From: an uncultured Paracoccaceae bacterium
Lineage (GTDB): Bacteria > Pseudomonadota > Alphaproteobacteria > Rhodobacterales > Rhodobacteraceae
DNA length: 8,268 nt
Reading direction: 5' to 3'
Assembly: GCA_937900975.1 (NCBI GenBank)
Contig: CALCPC010000412.1
Location: 1-8,268 of the forward strand
The translations under genes were made by a program, and so were the position numbers. Shown here piece by piece: positions 5,837-8,268 of the stretch (its first letter is position 1; each line of letters begins with the position of its first letter). The notes beneath the pieces are model-generated. The model saw only the letters and a list, made by a program, of their open reading frames with translations. It was not told the DNA's origin and searched no databases.

Positions 5837-6936
5837 GCGACAGCCAACCGCCCGCCATTGTGGCGCAATCGACCGATGGCGGAACGCTGCCAAGCCAATG
5901 GGATGCCGCGCGGCTGTCGGTGTCGGCGGCCAGCGTGAAGGTCAGCAACATCGAGAAAGCTGCCATCATCCTAACGGCCATCGGCCCCGAAATGGCCGGC
6001 GATTTTCTCAAAGACCTCGACGAAAATGCCCTGACCCGGACGGCCATGGCGATCAGCCAGCTTGACCGGGTGCCGGAGGAGACGCTCGACGCGGTGATTG
6101 CTGAGTTTCTGCTGTCGATCGGGACAGATGACGAAATCCAGGGCGGCATCGGCACCGCCCGCCGCCTGCTTGGCCAAGTACTCGACGATCAGACAATCGA
6201 AAAGATCATGTTCGACGTCGAGGGCGGCGACAGCCGCGCCGCCTGGAAAAAGCTGAATGAGTGCACCAACGCGCAGCTTGCCGCCTTTATCGGTGCCGAG
6301 CATCCGCAAACCGCCGCCGTCATCCTGTCCGAAATCCGGGCCGCCAAGGCCGCGGGCGAGATCGAACGGCTGGATCCCGAGTTTGCACAACAAGCGGTGT
6401 TCCGATTAAGCCGCGTCCCGTCGCTCGACACCGAAGTGGCGGAAATGGTGGAGCGTGTGATCATCCGCGATTTCCTCTCCGCGATCCAAAAAACCAAGCG
6501 CTCGCGCAAACCTTCCGAGGTGATCGCGGGGCTGATGAACAATCTGACATCGGAGACGCGGGAGAAGTTTCTGGCCCAGCTTGAGGATCAGAAACCGGCG
6601 CTGGCGGCCGAGGTCATCAAGACGATGTTCACCTTCTCGGACATCCGCAATCGGATCGAGGTTCGCGATATCGCGACCCTGGTCAAGGAGCTGGACGAAC
6701 CGCTTTTGCTGCAGGCTTTGAAATTCGGCCGCCAGACCAACAACGCATCGACCGATTTCATTCTGTCCAACATGTCCAAACGCATGTCCGAGCGGTTGAA
6801 CGAGGACATCGACGCGATGCCCGATCTCAGCCCGAAAGAGGGCGAATCCGCGCAGCAAGACCTGGTGCGCGAGATCCAAGCCCTGGCCAAGGCCGGAACC
6901 ATTTCGCTGGTGGAGGAAGATACCGACAACGAATAA
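5833..6936 (+). CDS. fliG: Flagellar motor switch protein FliG
   Basis: FliG sits on FliF and receives torque from MotA. The 367 residues are near the family length, with an about 35-residue polar N-terminal extension before VSNIEKAAIILTAIG. The middle domain contains the EHPQ motif (156-159) and is followed by the MFTFSDI segment at 265-271, the FliG gear or hinge region. The C-terminal torque helix keeps K297, R317 and D325 (E. coli K264, R281, D289 by manual alignment). E324 replaces D288, and the R297 position appears to be Asp (D331). Three extra residues lie between K297 and R317. The start overlaps the fliP stop as ATGA, with CGGAG at 5819-5823 as a moderate ribosome binding site. Placement after fliP rather than after fliF is noteworthy. 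Confidence 0.95.
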   Translation: MSDSQPPAIVAQSTDGGTLPSQWDAARLSVSAASVKVSNIEKAAIILTAIGPEMAGDFLKDLDENALTRTAMAISQLDRVPEETLDAVIAEFLLSIGTDDEIQGGIGTARRLLGQVLDDQTIEKIMFDVEGGDSRAAWKKLNECTNAQLAAFIGAEHPQTAAVILSEIRAAKAAGEIERLDPEFAQQAVFRLSRVPSLDTEVAEMVERVIIRDFLSAIQKTKRSRKPSEVIAGLMNNLTSETREKFLAQLEDQKPALAAEVIKTMFTFSDIRNRIEVRDIATLVKELDEPLLLQALKFGRQTNNASTDFILSNMSKRMSERLNEDIDAMPDLSPKEGESAQQDLVREIQALAKAGTISLVEEDTDNE

Positions 6937-6964
6937 CGGCGATCCAGGGACGCGCGCCACAGGA

Positions 6965-6993
6965 CTCGACGCAAGCCGCGTTATGGCTATTTT
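6965..6993 (+). promoter_or_regulatory. Candidate promoter of imuB
   Basis: CTCGAC at 6965-6970 and TATTTT at 6988-6993 are separated by 17 bases and resemble -35 and -10 elements. The LexA-type box starts three bases after the -10, so LexA would block initiation near 7000. Both hexamers are imperfect; the assignment leans on the operator position. Confidence 0.35.
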
Positions 6994-6996
6994 TGG

Positions 6997-7011
6997 GAAC
7001 AGAAGCAGAAC
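6997..7011 (+). promoter_or_regulatory. LexA (SOS) operator of the alphaproteobacterial type
   Basis: GAAC-AGAAGCA-GAAC is an exact match to the alphaproteobacterial LexA box GAAC-N7-GAAC (GTTC-N7-GTTC on the other strand), a direct repeat and not a palindrome. It lies 11 bases before ATG 7022 of an imuB-like gene, a known SOS-regulated class. The combination of exact motif and expected target makes the call strong. Confidence 0.85.
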
Positions 7012-7021
7012 CTCTGGTCCT

Positions 7022-8268
7022 ATGCCGCAACGCCGCATCCTCGTGATTTGGTTTTCCAGCCTCGCCATTGACATCGTTCTGCGGCGAGAGCCGGGGCTGT
7101 CGGGCGTGCCCGTCGCTGTCGTCGCCGACGAAGCGGGGCGCCAGGTGGTGCTTGGGGCGACCCGGGCGGCGGTTGCGGCGGGCGTCGCGCCGGGACTTGG
7201 GCTAACCGACGCACGGGCCGTTTGCCCCGATCTTTTGACCCGCGCCGCCGATCCGGTGCGCCAGGGGGATGTTTTGGCCGCGCTGCGCCGCTGGCTCGGC
7301 CGGATCTCGCCCTGGGTGGGGGAGGAGGGGACCGATACGCTGCGCGCAGATTTGACAGGCTCTGCGCATCTTTTCGGCGGCGAGGCGGCGCTTGCCGAAA
7401 CGCTTAGCCAGGATTGCGCGCAGCTTGGGTTTACGGTGCGCCTTGGCATCGCCAACACGCCAGGGGCGGCCTGGGCGGTGGCCCGGTTCGACAGGGCAGA
7501 GCGGCGCGGCCTGCGCACAGGCGACGCCATCGATCAGGAGGCGCGGGCCACCCGGTCACGGGCAGCCAAACGCCCGGATCGCAGGGCAGCCCTGGCGCCG
7601 CGGGCCGAGCATGTTGCGATTGTGCCCCCCGATGGCACCCGCGCGACGCTTGCCCCATTGCCGGTGGCAGCACTGCGGCTTGCCCCCGACACGGTTGAGC
7701 ATCTGGCAAGGCTCGGCCTGCGGCGGGTCGAGGATCTGGCTGTGCTGCCGCGGGCAGCGCTCGCCCGCCGTTTCGGGATCGCGGTTGTGCGCCGGCTCGA
7801 CCAGGCCTTCGGGTCAGAGCCTGAGCCGATTTCGCCAAGCGCGCAGCCGCTCCATTTTGCCACGCGGATGAACCTGCCCGATCCGATTGGGCTTGAGGCG
7901 GATCTTCAGGCGGGGATCGACCGGCTGCTGCCCCCGCATTGCGCGCGGTTAAAGGAGGCGGGCCGGGGCGCGCGGCATCTTCGGCTGACCGCAACGCGCA
8001 GTGATGGCACCCAGACGAGCCTTGAAATCGGGTTGGCGCGCCCGACCCATGACGCGGGGCGGATCCGACCAATTCTGGCGCTGAAGCTTCCCGACATCGA
8101 CGCGGGCTTCGGCATCGACCGGCTGCGGCTACACGCTTTTGTGACCGAGCCGCTGTCCGCGCGTCAGCACAGCGGCCTTGCTGAGGCCGCCGCCGCCGGC
8201 CGTGACTGGCTGGCGGCGGGCGTGGACGCGGCATTGACCGGGCTTTGGGACTGGCTCGGCGCGCGGTT
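7022..8268 (+). CDS. imuB: ImuB-like Y-family polymerase homologue (SOS mutasome), partial
   Basis: ImuB is an inactive Y-family polymerase homologue that bridges ImuA, the beta clamp and the error-prone polymerase DnaE2 during SOS mutagenesis. 415 residues are visible and the frame runs off the right edge; the family is about 480-520 long. The N-terminus (RRILVIWFSSLAIDIVLRR) aligns with the DinB opening but has W10 and S12 where the metal-binding Asp residues belong. The second motif reads TDTLRADLTGSAHLFGGE (104-121), with T106 in place of the catalytic Glu. HLFGGE is typical of ImuB. A helix-hairpin-helix-like region lies at about 228-272 and a little-finger-like domain from about 280. 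ATG 6983 is an in-frame alternative, but the operator would then lie inside the gene. imuA is not upstream. Confidence 0.88.
   Translation, partial: MPQRRILVIWFSSLAIDIVLRREPGLSGVPVAVVADEAGRQVVLGATRAAVAAGVAPGLGLTDARAVCPDLLTRAADPVRQGDVLAALRRWLGRISPWVGEEGTDTLRADLTGSAHLFGGEAALAETLSQDCAQLGFTVRLGIANTPGAAWAVARFDRAERRGLRTGDAIDQEARATRSRAAKRPDRRAALAPRAEHVAIVPPDGTRATLAPLPVAALRLAPDTVEHLARLGLRRVEDLAVLPRAALARRFGIAVVRRLDQAFGSEPEPISPSAQPLHFATRMNLPDPIGLEADLQAGIDRLLPPHCARLKEAGRGARHLRLTATRSDGTQTSLEIGLARPTHDAGRIRPILALKLPDIDAGFGIDRLRLHAFVTEPLSARQHSGLAEAAAAGRDWLAAGVDAALTGLWDWLGAR

Noticed and set aside
6974..6994. AGCC-N7-GGCT followed by a T-run as a fliG terminator
   Set aside because: The stem is only four base pairs, and the T-run coincides with the candidate imuB -10 element.
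6983..7021. Earlier in-frame ATG for imuB at 6983
   Set aside because: It would place the exact LexA box and candidate promoter inside the coding region, adds 13 residues unlike ImuB, and lacks a ribosome binding site.
6406..7530. Minus-strand open frame of 374 residues across fliG and imuB
   Set aside because: It spans two unrelated genes and their promoter region on the opposite strand; composition is typical of an antisense shadow.
7431..8234. Minus-strand open frame of 267 residues opposite imuB
   Set aside because: Arg/Ala/Pro-rich with no domain pattern, while the plus-strand frame gives a clear ImuB alignment.

Overview
The window comes from a GC-rich alphaproteobacterium, most likely a member of the Rhodobacterales. 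Four things point there: the flagellar gene content and order, an intergenic TTAA-N7-TTAA-like CtrA half-site pair, a direct-repeat GAAC-N7-GAAC LexA box (the alphaproteobacterial SOS operator), and an ImuB-type gene. No species is claimed. Coding density is very high, there is no gap over about 140 bases, and no tRNA, rRNA, CRISPR array or mobile element is visible.

Left part (1-2447, minus strand). This is a stator-side operon transcribed towards the left edge: fliL, then a single-pass membrane protein of unknown function, then a MotE-like (MgtE-N-like) envelope protein, then motA, which runs off the window. The first three genes are packed with 13-base or 1-base junctions. motA follows after a 99-base leader with an inverted repeat that could cover its ribosome binding site. 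motB is not in the window.

Middle (2448-2587). This is a divergent promoter region between fliL and fliF. It carries one good CtrA-like site (2502-2516) and a short hairpin just before fliF.

Right-centre part (2588-6936, plus strand). This is a rotor/export operon, fliF-fliH-fliN-fliP-fliG. It encodes the MS-ring, the export ATPase regulator, the C-ring protein, the export gate and the switch protein. Most junctions overlap (TGATG, 11 bases, a 9-base gap, ATGA), so translation is probably coupled. fliG is not beside fliF but is coupled to the end of fliP.

Right edge (6937-8268, plus strand). A LexA-type operator sits directly in front of a truncated imuB-like gene for a catalytically degenerate Y-family polymerase of the mutasome. 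No imuA lies between fliG and imuB. The window therefore joins a motility locus, probably under CtrA control, to an SOS mutagenesis gene, probably under LexA control.

Together the flagellar genes build the motor core: stator (MotA with accessory envelope proteins and FliL), MS-ring (FliF), switch (FliG, FliN) and export apparatus (FliH, FliP). I found no clearly novel defence or mobile system. The least understood parts are the two accessory envelope proteins between fliL and motA, and the imuA-less imuB with its own SOS box.
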